DNA from: an uncultured Eggerthellaceae bacterium
GTDB taxonomy: Bacteria > Actinomycetota > Coriobacteriia > Coriobacteriales > Eggerthellaceae
DNA: 64,000 nucleotides
Reading direction: 5' to 3'
Assembly (NCBI GenBank): GCA_934630905.1
Contig: CAKTXN010000002.1
Location: 7,082-71,081 of the forward strand
Shown piece by piece: positions 41,852 to 50,422 of the stretch; the stretch's first letter is position 1; every line of letters begins with the position of its first letter. Under the pieces are notes generated by a model. That model saw nothing but the letters and a program-made list of their open reading frames with translations, made no database searches and was not told where the DNA came from. The translations under genes and the position numbers were made by a program.

Positions 41852-42721
41852 ATGTCTGAATGCAGTGGACATTGCAGCAGCTGCGGCGAAGAGGGCTGCG
41901 GCGAACGCGAGGCCGGCCCTCGCTTCATGGCGCAAAACAAAAAGTCCAACATCAAGAAGGTCATCGGCGTTGTTTCTGGTAAGGGCGGCGTAGGCAAGTC
42001 CAGCGTTTGCTCTATGCTAGCTTCCGAGATGAACAAGCGCGGTTACAAAGTGGGCATCCTGGACGCCGACGTGACTGGCCCGTCCATTCCCCGTACCTTT
42101 GGCGTGACGGGCGGCAAGATGAGCGCCTGCGAAGACGGCCTGATTCCTGCCGAAACCGAAAGCGGTATCAAGGTCATGTCCGTGAACCTGCTGCTCCCGC
42201 AAGAGGATACCCCTGTTGCATGGCGCGGCCCCGTAGTTTCGGGCATCATCAGCCAGTTCTGGAACGAAGTATGCTGGGGCGACATCGATTACCTGTTCGT
42301 TGACATGCCTCCGGGAACTTCCGACGTGTTCCTGACCGTGTTCCAGAGCCTGCCGGTCGATGGCATTGTTACCGTTTCCGCACCTCAGGAGCTTGTTGCC
42401 ATGATTGTAGGCAAGGCCGTGAACCTGGCTGGTTCCGTGGGCGTTCCTGTAGTTGGCCTGGTTGAGAACATGGCATACTACAAGTGCGACGAGTGCGGCA
42501 AAGAGCATCACATCTTCGGCGAGCCCCAGGGTGCAGCCGTGGCCGAAAAGTACAGCATTCCCGCTGTTGCCACGCTTCCCATTGACCCCAGCGTTGCGCA
42601 GCTGTGCGACACGGGCAAGATCGAGGAATACGCCATCAACGGCGCCCTTGACCCCGTTTTGGAAGCTGTCGAGAAGGCATTCCGCGAAGAAGCACACGAA
42701 GAAGAAGCCGCTGCTGAATAG
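41852..42721 (+). CDS. Mrp/ApbC/NBP35-type iron-sulfur cluster carrier ATPase
   Basis: 289 residues. An N-terminal Cys motif (CSGHCSSCGEEGCGE) precedes the deviant Walker A VVSGKGGVGKSSVCSML, then LDADVTGPSIPR, DYLFVDMPPGTSDV and VENMAYYKCDECGKEHHIFG with the CxxC that holds a bridging [4Fe-4S] cluster. It builds or carries iron-sulfur clusters in the cytosol, useful for the many cluster enzymes here. Start ATG at 41852 behind GAGAAAGAGGC. A terminator at 42826 and repeat copy 1 follow. Confidence 0.95.
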   Translation: MSECSGHCSSCGEEGCGEREAGPRFMAQNKKSNIKKVIGVVSGKGGVGKSSVCSMLASEMNKRGYKVGILDADVTGPSIPRTFGVTGGKMSACEDGLIPAETESGIKVMSVNLLLPQEDTPVAWRGPVVSGIISQFWNEVCWGDIDYLFVDMPPGTSDVFLTVFQSLPVDGIVTVSAPQELVAMIVGKAVNLAGSVGVPVVGLVENMAYYKCDECGKEHHIFGEPQGAAVAEKYSIPAVATLPIDPSVAQLCDTGKIEEYAINGALDPVLEAVEKAFREEAHEEEAAAE

Positions 42722-42825
42722 CGCTTTCCCACGTGCAACAAGGCGCCCCAATGTGCTCCTGCAAAGCGGCTCGTTAAAGGTGCCCGCAAAGCAAGCTGCC
42801 GAGGTCTCCCGCAGAGCGAACTCCC

Positions 42826-42861
42826 AAAAGCGCGATGGATTCACTGTCCGTCGCGCTTTTT
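42826..42861 (+). terminator. Rho-independent terminator after the Mrp gene
   Basis: AAAAGCGCGA (42826-42835) and TCGCGCTTTT (42851-42860) form a perfect 10-bp stem over a 15-base loop, with the T-run ending in the first bases of 33-bp repeat copy 1 (42860). Confidence 0.7.
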
Positions 42862-42892
42862 GTTGACAAATTACCCCACCTTTTGTCAACAA
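42860..42892 (+). repeat. 33-bp stem-loop repeat, copy 1
   Basis: TTGTTGACAAA - TTACCCCACCT - TTTGTCAACAA: perfect 11-base arms and an 11-base asymmetric loop. Lies 139 bases 3' of the Mrp gene, in its sense orientation. Identical to copies 3 and 4. Confidence 0.92.
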
Positions 42893-42932
42893 TTCCTCCG
42901 ATCAAAGCCGAAAAGCGACAAGGTTTCCCCGC

Positions 42933-43058
42933 CTTGATAAAAACGACCCACTTTTCTGTGGGTTCACCATAGCTAACTTTTATGCGACCTGGGGAAATGG
43001 CAATTTTTGACGATTACAGAGAAGAAAATCCACGGAAAAGTGGGTCGTTTTTATCAAG
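42933..43058. repeat. Hairpin module M, copy 1
   Basis: 126 bases with perfect 24-base inverted arms at 42933-42956 and 43035-43058, reading CTTGATAAAAACGACCCAC onward. A second copy is at 63276-63399. Similarity continues about 60 bases to the right. The minus strand through the right arm and centre carries a conserved short frame (next entry). Confidence 0.85.
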
Positions 43059-43081
43059 CCGCCCACGCTGTTGGGCGGCAT
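42980..43081 (-). other. Conserved short frame in module M, copy 1 (33 residues)
   Basis: Reads MPPNSVGG then LIKTTHFSVDFLLCNRQK then LPFPQVA and stop. The copy at 63316-63423 has the same central 18 residues; six codons in the shared block differ and all six changes are synonymous. No ribosome site precedes the ATG, so this may be a fragment of a longer gene or a decayed one instead of a translated peptide. Confidence 0.4.
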
Positions 43082-43286
43082 CGCGTCAAGAAAAGGCACA
43101 GCCCGGACTACGCCACGCGGGTGCAGGACCTCATGAATGGCAGATCCCCGCGAGACCCCGGACTGACACACGCCGGCGGAGATGCTCAACGTGGAATTGG
43201 CGAAGGCCGCTGTGATGACCGCTTGACGCCGTCGGAGTAATTTGTCAACAATTGGAAAAGGTGCAGCCTGGACTGCATCGCGCGAA

Positions 43287-43319
43287 TTGTTGACAAAAGG
43301 TGGGGTAGTTTGTCAACAA
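43287..43319 (-). repeat. 33-bp stem-loop repeat, copy 2 (plus a half copy at 43241-43251)
   Basis: On the minus strand: TTGTTGACAAA - CTACCCCACCT - TTTGTCAACAA, one base different from copy 1. The small minus-strand gene ends inside it (stop TGA at 43315-43313). A lone arm TTTGTCAACAA is present at 43241-43251. Confidence 0.92.
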
Positions 43320-43540
43320 TCGATGTGTTCCCGTTCAGCGCGCTCCTGCGCAATACGCTCTTTCGCGCGCGCAAGATCTTCAGCGGCAACCGCCTCCATC
43401 ACTTCTTCCACATGGCTCTTGATACCGAAAAGGGTGCGCGTGGAGTTCATCGCCTGCGGGCGCTTCCCTTGCGCCTCGGCGCCAATAAGCTGCCGCATTG
43501 TTTCCCATTGACGCTGGAAATCGCGTTCCGACTGAACCAC
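43313..43540 (-). CDS. Small hypothetical protein ending in a 33-bp repeat
   Basis: 75 residues from a GTG at 43540 behind a strong AAGGGGAAGAT. Charged and helical (ERDFQRQWETMRQLIGAEAQ near the start, AVAAEDLARAKERIAQERAE near the end), with codon third positions rich in G and C as in the neighbours. Its TGA stop lies in repeat copy 2. A near-palindrome GTGCAACAT-T-ATGCTGCAC at 43573-43591 could be its operator. No homology recognised; cytoplasmic. It may be a real gene or a fragment. Confidence 0.5.
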   Translation of the reverse strand: MVQSERDFQRQWETMRQLIGAEAQGKRPQAMNSTRTLFGIKSHVEEVMEAVAAEDLARAKERIAQERAEREHIDC

Positions 43541-43744
43541 ATCTTCCCCTTACCACTGCGCTTATTTTCCTGGTGCAACATTATGCTGCACATCTAAACA
43601 TACCGTAACACACCTGCCTGTTCCGCGGTGCATCCGACAACAGTTTACATCCCATGCACAAACGTAAGAGAATGGCAAGCAGACCTGGGCAAAGGCATGT
43701 AGATAGCGCGCTGCCGCATATGCGAAAAAGCAAATATGCTAAAC

Positions 43745-43870
43745 TGTGCAGTTAGCATTTCGGACTTGGGGAAGCAGGTGAAAATCCTGCACGGTCCCGC
43801 CACTGTGAAACGGCTGCTCAGCAGTCGTAAAGTCAGATTACCATGCCGAAACGCGCCAAGGTACGCGCCG
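43745..43870 (+). ncRNA. Cobalamin riboswitch
   Basis: The B12-box core is clear: GGGGAAGCAGGTGAAAATCC and then TGCACGGTCCCGCCACTGT, preceded by the P3-P5 region and followed by GTCAGATTACCATGCC, the usual downstream partner. Ends are approximate. It controls the transport/cobalamin operon starting at 44025, presumably by repressing when adenosylcobalamin is plentiful. Confidence 0.92.
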
Positions 43871-43892
43871 GATTTGCGCGGATGGGCAATCC

Positions 43893-43920
43893 CCTTCTGC
43901 GCGAATAAAGGCGCAGAAGG
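43893..43920 (+). promoter_or_regulatory. Expression-platform hairpin downstream of the riboswitch
   Basis: CCTTCTGCGC - GAATAAAG - GCGCAGAAGG, a perfect 10-bp stem 23 bases after the aptamer core. No T-run follows. The operon's ribosome site (GGGGGAGG at 44013-44020) is about 95 bases further on, so control may be translational; this is inference. Confidence 0.5.
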
Positions 43921-44024
43921 TAAGCGGTTGATTTGCACGAAGATTCGCGCGCAGGACACTCCATGCGCGGCATCCGCAAAGCCGCTTGCGAAACAAATCG
44001 GGATGCCCACCAGGGGGAGGTTTT

Positions 44025-44459
44025 ATGAAGAAAATTACGGTTGTGTTGAGCGTTATGAGCGCTCTTATTTTGTCTCTGTGCTTGCTTGCCGGCTGTGGCG
44101 CAAAGCAAAAACCGGTCACCGTCGAAAACGGCGTTATCCAAGAAACGGGAACGTATAAAGTGCCTGCAACGCTTGAGGGCGGTTCGGGCAAGGCAACCAT
44201 TGAATCCCCCGCAACCGTTACCGTTGACGCCAACGGCATGACGGCAACCATCACGTGGAGCAGCTCGAGCTACGACCTTATGGTTGTCAACGATACCGAA
44301 TACCGTCCGACCTCGACTTCAGGCAAATCCACGTTTGAAATCCCGGTGGCATCGCTTGACGCGCCACTCGAAGTGCAAGCGGAGACTACCGCTATGGCCA
44401 TGCCTCACCTGATTGATTACACCATCACGTTCGATGCGTCCGGCGCAAAGGCAGCGTAG
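44025..44459 (+). CDS. Small lipoprotein of the cobalamin uptake operon
   Basis: 144 residues. A lipoprotein signal ends LCLLAGCGAKQ (lipobox LAGC at about 20-23); the remainder is a beta-rich, soluble domain (GTYKVPATLEGGSGKATIE, VTVDANGMTATITWSS). It starts at ATG 44025 behind GGGGGAGG, the first gene after the riboswitch, and is followed 4 bases later by btuF. It is likely an exported corrinoid-binding or transport accessory protein; no family name is certain. Confidence 0.8.
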   Translation: MKKITVVLSVMSALILSLCLLAGCGAKQKPVTVENGVIQETGTYKVPATLEGGSGKATIESPATVTVDANGMTATITWSSSSYDLMVVNDTEYRPTSTSGKSTFEIPVASLDAPLEVQAETTAMAMPHLIDYTITFDASGAKAA

Positions 44460-44463
44460 GTCC

Positions 44464-45717
44464 ATGAAGCACATCTACGCCTCCGCGGCGCACAGCATTA
44501 CAGCTGCAGCTTCCGAAACCGCCGAAGTCGCAACAACGGCAGCGGTGAAATCCAGCAAGACTGCAACCTTCGCTAAACGCATCGCGCTCATCGCTGCGAC
44601 CTGCGCCCTTACCCTGGGTCTTCTTTCCGGCTGTTCGCAAGCAAACGATGGCGAAGGCTTCCACAACACCGACATAGGGTGCGGCTGGGAACCGGAAAGC
44701 TCCCTTGAGCTGCATTACGCAAAAGGCTTCACGGTGGATTACTACGAAGGTGGCTACAAGCTGGTCTGCATCGAGGGCAACCAGCGCTTTCTGGTAGTGC
44801 CCGAAGGCGCAACCGCACCCGATGGTCTGGCCTCCGACATCAAGGTGCTGCAGCAGCCTCTTGATAACTTGTACTTGGTGGCAACGGACACATTTTGCCT
44901 GTTCGATGCGCTGGACGCGCTCGACACCGTGTCGCTTTCCGGCGTTACCGCCGATGGTCTGTACGTTGAGCGTGCTTCCCAAGCAATCGCTTCGGGAGCC
45001 ATCAAATACGGCGGCAAGTACCGCGAGCCCGACTACGAGCTCATATTATCCACCGGCTGCCCCCTGGCCATTGAGTCCACCATGATCGACCACTCCCCCA
45101 CAGTGAAAGAGCGCCTAACCGACCTGGGCTGCACCGTGCTCATCGAAAAGTCCAGCCTGGAAACCGAGCCGCTTGGACGCACGGAGTGGGTCAAGCTCTA
45201 TGGCGCGTTGCTGAACAAGGAAGACGTGGCCCAAAGCGTATTTGAAGAACAGGAAAGCCTGGTCAAAGCGCTGGAAAACGAAAAAGCAACGGGCAAGACC
45301 GTGGCATTTTTCTACATTAACTCGAACGGCGCCGCTGTGGTGCGCAAGCCGGGCGATTACGTGACGCGCATGATTGAGATGGCCGGCGGCACGTACATCT
45401 TCACCGACCTGGGCGGCGAAGACACCGCAACTTCCACCGTAAACATGGAGATGGAAACGTTCTACGCGCAGGCGAAAGACGCCGACATCCTTATCTACAA
45501 TGCCACCATTGACGGCGGCGTAAGCTCGGTTGATCAGCTGATTGCAAAGAATCCCCTTCTGGCGGAATTCAAGTCGGTCGAAAACGGAAACGTATGGTGC
45601 ACTGACAAGAACATGTACCAGCAAATGGTTGAAACGGGCGTCATCGTATCGAACTTGCACACCATTTTCACTGATGAGAGCGCTGAAGTGCTCAATTTCG
45701 CTTATCGATTGAACTAG
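44464..45717 (+). CDS. btuF: Corrinoid ABC transporter, substrate-binding lipoprotein
   Basis: 417 residues. The signal LALIAATCALTLG-type core ends LLSGCSQ (lipobox at about residue 58), preceded by an unusual 40-residue Ala/Thr-rich lead. The mature part (DIGCGWEPESSLELHYAKGF, LILSTGCPLAIESTMI, GRTEWVKLYGALLN, VRKPGDYVTRMIEMAGGTYIF) has the helical-backbone pattern of cluster A-II periplasmic-binding proteins for vitamin B12 and siderophores. Corrinoid as substrate is inferred from the riboswitch and cbi genes. Symbol tentative. Start ATG at 44464. Confidence 0.8.
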   Translation: MKHIYASAAHSITAAASETAEVATTAAVKSSKTATFAKRIALIAATCALTLGLLSGCSQANDGEGFHNTDIGCGWEPESSLELHYAKGFTVDYYEGGYKLVCIEGNQRFLVVPEGATAPDGLASDIKVLQQPLDNLYLVATDTFCLFDALDALDTVSLSGVTADGLYVERASQAIASGAIKYGGKYREPDYELILSTGCPLAIESTMIDHSPTVKERLTDLGCTVLIEKSSLETEPLGRTEWVKLYGALLNKEDVAQSVFEEQESLVKALENEKATGKTVAFFYINSNGAAVVRKPGDYVTRMIEMAGGTYIFTDLGGEDTATSTVNMEMETFYAQAKDADILIYNATIDGGVSSVDQLIAKNPLLAEFKSVENGNVWCTDKNMYQQMVETGVIVSNLHTIFTDESAEVLNFAYRLN

Positions 45718-45733
45718 GAGACGAATCAAATCC

Positions 45734-46957
45734 ATGTTGCACGAGAAAAGCGAAAAAGAAACTATCAGGGCTGCAGAAGCGGGCAGTGCCGCCGGCGCAA
45801 CAGCTGCGGTCGCGAAAGCCAGTCGTGCCACGAGCGCTGCCAGCACGGCAGCCACGACCAGCGCCAACGCCGCCGTCGCCGCAAAGCAGGCAGCCCCCTA
45901 TACCCCCGCGCCGCTTTCGAAAGCGCAGAGGAACCGTCGCTTGCGCGTTATTGTTGTATTTGCAGCGCTCATCGCGCTTTTGCTGGTCCTTTTGGTTTTG
46001 AACATTTGCATTGGAAGCATTGCGATTCCCGTTGACGATCTAGCATCTATCCTGTTCAACGGTGGACAGGGCACGGGAAACGATTTAACCGTTGAATACA
46101 AGGTGGTCTGGCAAATCCGTCTGCCGCGCATTATTGCCGCAACGGTGCTGGGCGGTGGCCTGGCGCTTTCCGGCTTCCTGCTGCAGACGTTCTTCAACAA
46201 CCCCATTGCCGGCCCGTACATCTTGGGTATCTCATCGGGCGCTAAGCTTGTTGTTGCCATTGTGATGATTGTCGGAATGGGCCAGGGCCTGGTGCTGGGT
46301 TCCTGGGCACTCATTGTGGCGGCGTTCATTGGCGCCATGTTATCCATGGCATTCGTGCTGGCCATTTCGCGGCGCGTAAGCTCCATGGGCATCTTGGTGG
46401 TAGCGGGCGTTATGATTGGCTACATCTGCTCCGCCATTACGGAATTTTTCATCACGTTCGCCAGCGATCAGAACATCGCGAACCTGCACGACTGGTCCGT
46501 GGGCAGCTTCTCGGGCATTGGCTGGAACGACGTGAGCGTTATCATTGCCGTGATTGCCGTGGCATCGGTACTCACGTTCGGCCTGAGCAAACCCATTAGC
46601 GCCTATCAGCTGGGCGAAAGCTACAGCCAGAGCATGGGCGTGAACGTGAAGGTGTTCCGTGTGACGCTCATCTTGCTATCCAGCTTGCTGGCAGCAACGG
46701 TTACCGCGTTCGCCGGCCCTGTTTCGTTTGTGGGCATTGCCGTGCCGCACCTGATTAAAAGCTTCCTGAAAACCGCCAAGCCGCTCACGGTTATCCCCGC
46801 ATGTTTCTTGGGCGGCGCCATTTTCTGCCTGGGCTGCGACTTGATCGCACGCACCATCTTCGCCCCCACCGAGCTTTCTATCAGCGCTGTTACCGCCGTC
46901 TTCGGCGCACCCGTTGTTATTGCGGTCATGTTGCAGCGCAAGAAGAAGGTGGTATAA
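45734..46957 (+). CDS. btuC: Corrinoid ABC transporter, permease
   Basis: 407 residues, FecCD family. An Ala-rich cytoplasmic lead of about 65 residues precedes TM1; then ten hydrophobic segments with LRVIVVFAALIALLLVLLVLN-type start (shown in parts), WQIRLPRIIAATVLGGGLALSG and FVGIAVPHLIKSFLKT typical of BtuC. It forms the channel with two ATPase subunits. Start ATG at 45734 behind TAGGAGACG. The final stop is adjacent to the ATPase start (TAA-ATG). Confidence 0.9.
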   Translation: MLHEKSEKETIRAAEAGSAAGATAAVAKASRATSAASTAATTSANAAVAAKQAAPYTPAPLSKAQRNRRLRVIVVFAALIALLLVLLVLNICIGSIAIPVDDLASILFNGGQGTGNDLTVEYKVVWQIRLPRIIAATVLGGGLALSGFLLQTFFNNPIAGPYILGISSGAKLVVAIVMIVGMGQGLVLGSWALIVAAFIGAMLSMAFVLAISRRVSSMGILVVAGVMIGYICSAITEFFITFASDQNIANLHDWSVGSFSGIGWNDVSVIIAVIAVASVLTFGLSKPISAYQLGESYSQSMGVNVKVFRVTLILLSSLLAATVTAFAGPVSFVGIAVPHLIKSFLKTAKPLTVIPACFLGGAIFCLGCDLIARTIFAPTELSISAVTAVFGAPVVIAVMLQRKKKVV

Positions 46958-48223
46958 ATGGCCCTGATGCATACGCAAAAAACCCCGCAGGAAGAGGCCC
47001 TGCCTGCGTTCCCTTCAAACGGCACGGCGGGCGGCGCGCAGAGCAGCCAAAGCAGCTCAACGGGCAGCACGGCAAATACAGGCGCTGAGATTTGCGCGCT
47101 TCACACGAACAACTTGACAGTTGGTTACGAAGGCGTGCCCCTGATCAGCGACATTGAAATCAAGCTGCATCAGGGCGAAATGCTCACGCTTATCGGCCCG
47201 AACGGCGCCGGCAAATCAACCATCCTGAAGTCCATCGCCAAGTACCTGGAACCCGTGGGTGGCACGGTGTTCATTGGCGAGAACGACTTGCATAAGATGT
47301 CGCCGAAAGATTTGTCCACAAGAATGTCCGTTGTGCTTACCGGACGCTTGTCCACCGAGCTCATGACCTGCCGCGATGTAGTGGAAACGGGACGCTACCC
47401 CTACACGGGCCGCTTAGGCATCCTGTCGGACTACGACCACCATGTGGTGGAAGAATCCATGGATCTGGTCAACGTCACGGAAATCGCTGACAAAGACTTC
47501 ACCCAAATCAGCGACGGCCAGCGTCAGCGCGTGCTGCTTGCGCGCGCCATTTGCCAGAAGCCCAACATCATTGTGCTCGACGAGCCCACCTCGTTTTTGG
47601 ACGTCCATTACAAGCTGGAGCTTTTGGGCTTGCTGCGCAACCTGGCGAAGGCGCAAGGCATTGCCGTTATCATGTCGCTGCACGAGCTTGACCTGGCGCA
47701 AAAGATTTCCGACACCATCATGTGCGTTAAGGGCGATCGCATTTTGCGCTACGGCGCGCCGCAGGACATCTTCACGCGCGAGACAATCCATGAGCTGTAC
47801 TCACTTGACAACGGAAATTACAACCCGCTGTTCGGCAGCGTGGAGCTCTCCCCCACCCCGGGTGAGCCGCGTGTGTTCGTTATTGCCGGCGCCGGCACGG
47901 GCGCGGCAACGTTTCGCCTGCTCCAGCGTGCATCCGTTCCCTTTGCGGCGGGCGTGCTGTTCGACAACGACGTTGATTACGCTCTGGCGCGCGACTTGTC
48001 AAACAACATTGTTTCAAGCCCCGCGTTCTACCCCGCAAGTGATGAGTCGCTCAAGCAAGCGAAAGAGCTGCTGGCGCAGGCAAACGCGGTAATCTGTTGC
48101 GATGTGGCAGAGCATCCCATGAATCAGAGCAACGCCGAGCTGCTTCGTTATGCCAATGAGCTGGGAAAACGCATTATCGATGCGACGCAAGGCCTTTCGG
48201 TATCGCACGTAGAGGGGCTTTAG
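46958..48223 (+). CDS. btuD: Corrinoid ABC transporter, ATPase with extra C-terminal domain
   Basis: 421 residues. After a 40-residue low-complexity lead come Walker A GPNGAGKSTILK, signature SDGQRQRVLLARAI, Walker B NIIVLDEPTSFLD. Residues about 295-421 form an additional Rossmann-like domain (PRVFVIAGAGTGAATFRLLQRA, then FDNDVDYALARDLS and ANAVICCDVAEHP), seen in some B12-type ATPases. ABC ATPases of this group usually end near 260-280 residues. The domain may couple transport to substrate or B12 status. It follows btuC without a gap. Confidence 0.9.
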   Translation: MALMHTQKTPQEEALPAFPSNGTAGGAQSSQSSSTGSTANTGAEICALHTNNLTVGYEGVPLISDIEIKLHQGEMLTLIGPNGAGKSTILKSIAKYLEPVGGTVFIGENDLHKMSPKDLSTRMSVVLTGRLSTELMTCRDVVETGRYPYTGRLGILSDYDHHVVEESMDLVNVTEIADKDFTQISDGQRQRVLLARAICQKPNIIVLDEPTSFLDVHYKLELLGLLRNLAKAQGIAVIMSLHELDLAQKISDTIMCVKGDRILRYGAPQDIFTRETIHELYSLDNGNYNPLFGSVELSPTPGEPRVFVIAGAGTGAATFRLLQRASVPFAAGVLFDNDVDYALARDLSNNIVSSPAFYPASDESLKQAKELLAQANAVICCDVAEHPMNQSNAELLRYANELGKRIIDATQGLSVSHVEGL

Positions 48224-48226
48224 CGC

Positions 48227-49462
48227 ATGGCATTCGAAGAATACGTGACATCGAACGGAGAACGCTTACGTCGCGGCTACACCACGGGAACGTGCGCCGC
48301 GCTTGCCGCAAAAGCGGCCGCTGAGCTGCTTTTGCGCGGCACAGCACCTGAAAGCGTCTCTGTGCTCACACCCGCGGGCGTTACCGTGACCGTACAGCCC
48401 GAAGAGGTGCACCGCTGCGACAGCGGCAGCGCCGCAGCATCGGTTGCGGCCGCACGTGCCACAGCGGGCAATGCCACTCGTGATGCCGCCTCGAGCACCG
48501 CGCACGCAACCGGCGCAACCGCGCACGCAACCATCATCAAAGACGCCGGCGACGACTACGACGTGACAAACGGCACGCGCGTATGCGCCTTCGTCTCCTT
48601 GTGTGACCAGGACATTTCCATTGACGGCGGCATCGGCGTAGGCCGCGTGACCTGCCCTGGTCTTAACCAGCCCGTTGGCAACGCCGCCATCAACTCCGGC
48701 CCGCGCGCCATGATTTGCGCTGCGCTTGAAGACGCTGCCCTTGAGGCGGGCTACCTGGGCGGATTCAACGTGGTAGTTGAAGTGCCGGAAGGTGCAGAGA
48801 TCGGCCGCAAAACGTTCAACCCCTCGCTGGGCATTGTGGGCGGCATCTCGATTCTTGGCACATCGGGCATTGTGGAGCCGCGCAGCCTGAAAGCGCTGCA
48901 GGACGCGCTGAAAGTCGAAATTCACGTGCGCGCCGCGAACGGCGACAAGCGCTTGATTGTTGTTCCGGGCAACTACGGGCAGGCATTCCTGGAAACCATG
49001 GGGCTTCCCACGGATATCCCCGTTGTGAGCTGCGCAAACTTCATTGGCTTCACACTTGATCAAGCAGCCGAAGAAGGCTTTGAGCAACTGTTGCTGGTAG
49101 GTCACATTGGTAAGCTCGTTAAAGTGGCGGGCGGCGTTATGGACACCCACTCCCGCATGGCGGACTGCCGTCGCGAGATTTTCGCCGCACATGCCGCAGC
49201 AGCGGGCGCAAGTCAACAGACCGTCTTGGACATCTTCGACTGTATGACAACCGACGCCTGCCTTGACGTGGTAGAATCTGCCGGCGTGAAAAATCAGGTG
49301 CTCGACCGCTTGGCGCGCGCCATCCAGTATCAGCTGGAGCATCGCGCGGGCGACAAGATGGATATGGGTGCCGTTATCTTCTCGAATAAAACAGGGCTTT
49401 TGACCTGCACCGATAACGCAAAACAATTAATGGACGATTGGAAACGGAAAGAGGAACAATGA
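48227..49462 (+). CDS. cbiD: Cobalt-precorrin-5B (C1)-methyltransferase
   Basis: 411 residues. Methylates C-1 in the anaerobic cobalamin pathway. The opening GYTTGTCAALAAKAA and TSGIVEPRSLKALQDAL, GNYGQAF and GHIGKLVKVAGGVMDTHSRMAD are family signatures. Residues 64-99 are an unusual insert of Ala/Thr/Ser with repeats of ATAGNATR, TAHATGATAHAT; ordinary CbiD has none here. Start ATG at 48227, 3 bases after btuD; it overlaps cbiF by 4 bases. Confidence 0.93.
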   Translation: MAFEEYVTSNGERLRRGYTTGTCAALAAKAAAELLLRGTAPESVSVLTPAGVTVTVQPEEVHRCDSGSAAASVAAARATAGNATRDAASSTAHATGATAHATIIKDAGDDYDVTNGTRVCAFVSLCDQDISIDGGIGVGRVTCPGLNQPVGNAAINSGPRAMICAALEDAALEAGYLGGFNVVVEVPEGAEIGRKTFNPSLGIVGGISILGTSGIVEPRSLKALQDALKVEIHVRAANGDKRLIVVPGNYGQAFLETMGLPTDIPVVSCANFIGFTLDQAAEEGFEQLLLVGHIGKLVKVAGGVMDTHSRMADCRREIFAAHAAAAGASQQTVLDIFDCMTTDACLDVVESAGVKNQVLDRLARAIQYQLEHRAGDKMDMGAVIFSNKTGLLTCTDNAKQLMDDWKRKEEQ

Positions 49463-50232
49463 TTCATTTCGTGGGAGCTGGCAGCGGCGCTGCCGATTTG
49501 ATCACCGTACGTGGCGCAGACATGCTGCGCAAGGCCGACGTCATTATTTACGCAGGCAGCCTGGTCAACCCCGCCCTGCTTGAGTACGCGCAACCCGAAT
49601 GCGCCATTTACAACAGCGCCACCATGACGCTTGAAGAAGTCATTGAAGTCATGCGCGCTGCGGAAAAAGAAGGCAAGACCACCGTTCGCCTGCACACGGG
49701 CGACCCCTGCTTGTTCGGCGCCATCCGCGAACAGATGGACATCCTGGACGAAGACGGCATTGAGTACGATTACACGCCGGGCGTTTCAAGCTTCTGCGGC
49801 GCGGCTTCGGCCCTGAAGGCGGAGTACACGTTGCCTTCCGTTTCGCAAAGCGTGATCATCACGCGCATGGAAGGTCGCACCCCCGTTCCCGAGGGCGAAG
49901 CAATGCGCAAGATGGCAAGCCACGGCTGCTCCATGGTCATCTTCCTTTCCACCGGTCTTTTGGACAAGCTGGAAGGCGAGCTGATTGCCGGCGGCGCATA
50001 CACGAAGGACACGCCCGCCGCGCTGGTGTATAAAGCAACGTGGCCCGACGAGAAAGTATTCCACTGCACCGTGGGCACGCTGGCGCAAACAGCAAAGGAA
50101 AACAACATTACGAAGACGGCGCTGGTGTGCGTTGGCGGCTTCTTGAACAGCACCTATGAGCGCTCGAAGTTGTACGACCCCACCTTCACCACTGAATTCC
50201 GCAAGGCAAGCAAGTCCAGCCATGCGGAATAG
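49459..50232 (+). CDS. cbiF: Cobalt-precorrin-4 C11-methyltransferase
   Basis: 257 residues, tetrapyrrole methylase fold. FVGAGSGAADLITVRGADML, then VRLHTGDPCLFGAIREQM and GVSSFCGAASALKAEYTLP are the CbiF/CobM signatures. It methylates C-11 of cobalt-precorrin-4. Start ATG at 49459 behind AAAGAGGAAC overlaps the cbiD stop. A 190-base gap without features separates it from cbiG-H. Confidence 0.95.
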   Translation: MIHFVGAGSGAADLITVRGADMLRKADVIIYAGSLVNPALLEYAQPECAIYNSATMTLEEVIEVMRAAEKEGKTTVRLHTGDPCLFGAIREQMDILDEDGIEYDYTPGVSSFCGAASALKAEYTLPSVSQSVIITRMEGRTPVPEGEAMRKMASHGCSMVIFLSTGLLDKLEGELIAGGAYTKDTPAALVYKATWPDEKVFHCTVGTLAQTAKENNITKTALVCVGGFLNSTYERSKLYDPTFTTEFRKASKSSHAE

Positions 50233-50422
50233 CGGGCAAGCAAGCACAAGGCGGGCCGCGCGGTGTGAATCCGAATAGGGCTGCACCGCAAGGGCCGCAC
50301 CGAAGCAAACGCGGCAAACGCAGCGCCACCGCAAACGGCACGAAACACACGAAGCATTACGCAACACGAAGCACCAAGCGCACAATGCGCAGACAAAAGT
50401 AAAGGAAAAGGAGCTCCCTCTT

